In this document: positions 63,145 through 64,000 of the stretch, piece by piece | Position numbering within the stretch: position 1 is the first letter of the stretch | Layout: every line of letters begins with the position of its first letter | Position numbers and translations under genes: made by a program | The notes under the pieces: generated by a model | What the model was told of the DNA's origin: nothing | The model's input: the letters and a program-made list of their open reading frames with translations, nothing else | Databases searched by the model: none | Source: Pleurodeles waltl | Taxonomy: Eukaryota; Chordata; Amphibia; Caudata; Salamandridae | Direction: 5' to 3' | Assembly: GCF_031143425.1 (NCBI RefSeq) | Contig: NC_090439.1 | Coordinates: 642,073,465-642,137,464, forward strand | DNA: 64,000 nucleotides

Positions 63145-64000
63145 TTAACCCCTTGACAGCCAAGGACGTAATGGCTACATCCTTGGCTGTGGCGATGAGG
63201 CGCCATGGACATAACCGTTACGTCCTGGTACCAGCTCATGAGCCTCGCCTCAGCACTCCCACTGCAGGAATGGAAGGGGAATCGCTTCCCATTCCACCCC
63301 GCTCCCCCGTGGCGTCTGATGACATCAGCACGTGATGGCTCGCTGACCTCATCAGAGGCCTGCCCCTCCGTGCTGGTTTTGCATTTCTCCTCTGATCACG
63401 TGGGGGGGCCGAGAAAGGCATCAAAGGAGGGGTGCAGAAAGCCTACCAGAGACCAGGGAAGATTTGTTTTTCAAAATAAGGCGGTGGGGGTATGGCCATA
63501 CCCCCACCCCAAGTAAATGAGGCCAATGTTGTTCTGCCCACCTGTTGGCAGATGGGGCAATTACCCCCGATCCACACCCCGTGTTGGCAGAAAGTCTACT
63601 AGATGCCAGGGAATTTAAAAAAAGAACAAAAAATAGTGGGGTATTAGCTACCAACCAGTATGGGCATGGTTATGCCCCCACTCCAACTGAAGGGGGTAAC
63701 AGTCTTTCAGCTCTCCCCCCGCACACTAAAACATCTTATCCCACGGCAAGCAAGAGGACATTTGATTATTTTGGGTTTTGGTTTTACATTTGGGCGATGA
63801 GAGCTTGGCTAACTATCAAAATCGTCCCACTTGGAATGGTAATGTCACAGAATCAGGCAGGTCTGATTAGGACTCTGGTTGGGACACCCCTTGAGGTCAC
63901 CGAATATCCTAAAGAGGTAGTGTACTGGGGCAGAAGAGCAGCTAAAGGCATACACGGAAAGGACAGCTATGGACAGGCACAGGAAACAGGTAAGTAAAAG
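63145..64000. mobile_element. possible piggyBac-type non-autonomous element, runs off the window
   Basis: A TTAA (63145-63148) is followed by CCCCTTGACAGCC. The first 45 bp contain a subterminal inverted pair ACAGCCAAGGA (63156-63166) and TCCTTGGCTGT (63180-63190). TTAA plus a C-rich tip suits piggyBac-like elements. The body is GC-rich relative to its neighbours and carries a perfect 26-bp palindrome at 63483-63508. The other end is not in the window, so the class is tentative. Open frames here show no transposase motif. Confidence 0.4.

Overview
The window looks like intergenic or intronic DNA from a very large, transposon-saturated vertebrate genome, most likely a salamander (urodele amphibian). 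The evidence is the mix of elements: three DIRS-type tyrosine-recombinase retrotransposons, a Ty3/gypsy element, two endogenous retroviruses, a young 8.2-kb LTR element with 2.26-kb LTRs, L1/Tx1-like and L2/CR1-like LINE pieces, a Penelope-type ribozyme remnant and several hAT deletion derivatives, all nested and mostly decayed. There are no prokaryotic features. The species assignment is inference from this composition.

Layout. 1-4898: a Penelope-like remnant with a hammerhead ribozyme fold, then the 3' half of a class I ERV with a 1.63-kb LTR. 6555-6796: an intact exon of a host gene, encoding a PLAT/LH2 domain and flanked by good splice sites on the + strand. This is the best evidence that the window lies inside a host gene. 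6942-7511: a hAT-type MITE. 8371-14180: a decayed DIRS on the minus strand, split by a 2.2-kb LTR at 9740-11975. 14181-18627: a decayed Ty3/gypsy element on the minus strand. 20331-21060: a LINE tail. 22059-26008: an ERV-L-like provirus with two LTRs, a 5-bp target duplication and a dUTPase remnant. 26738-29526: two small hAT-like elements. 31421-37640: a LINE, a candidate exon, a second DIRS and an L2/CR1 tail.

37680-40830: a roughly 310-bp tandem repeat, a truncated LTR and a striking multi-hairpin foldback element. 41159-49313: a complete, very young LTR retrotransposon on the minus strand. Its LTRs are equal in length with about six differences over 2259 bp, and it has a perfect CTGTG duplication. 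It carries one long open frame (1133 aa, SAP-like N-terminus, eleven 37-aa repeats) and no pol. 50600-51190: a LINE piece. 52480-55368: a hAT derivative that carries about 1.4 kb of degenerate ATCC repeat. 56946-61345: a DIRS with recognisable inverted terminal repeats and internal complementary region, interrupted by a 164-bp hAT hairpin MITE. 63145-64000: a possible piggyBac-type element that runs off the window.

The parts do not form a pathway. They record successive insertions: old DIRS, gypsy, ERV and LINE copies hit by younger LTR and hAT elements, around one conserved host exon. The 8.2-kb LTR element is the only element whose main frame is fully open. Lacking pol, it would depend on enzymes from an autonomous relative.
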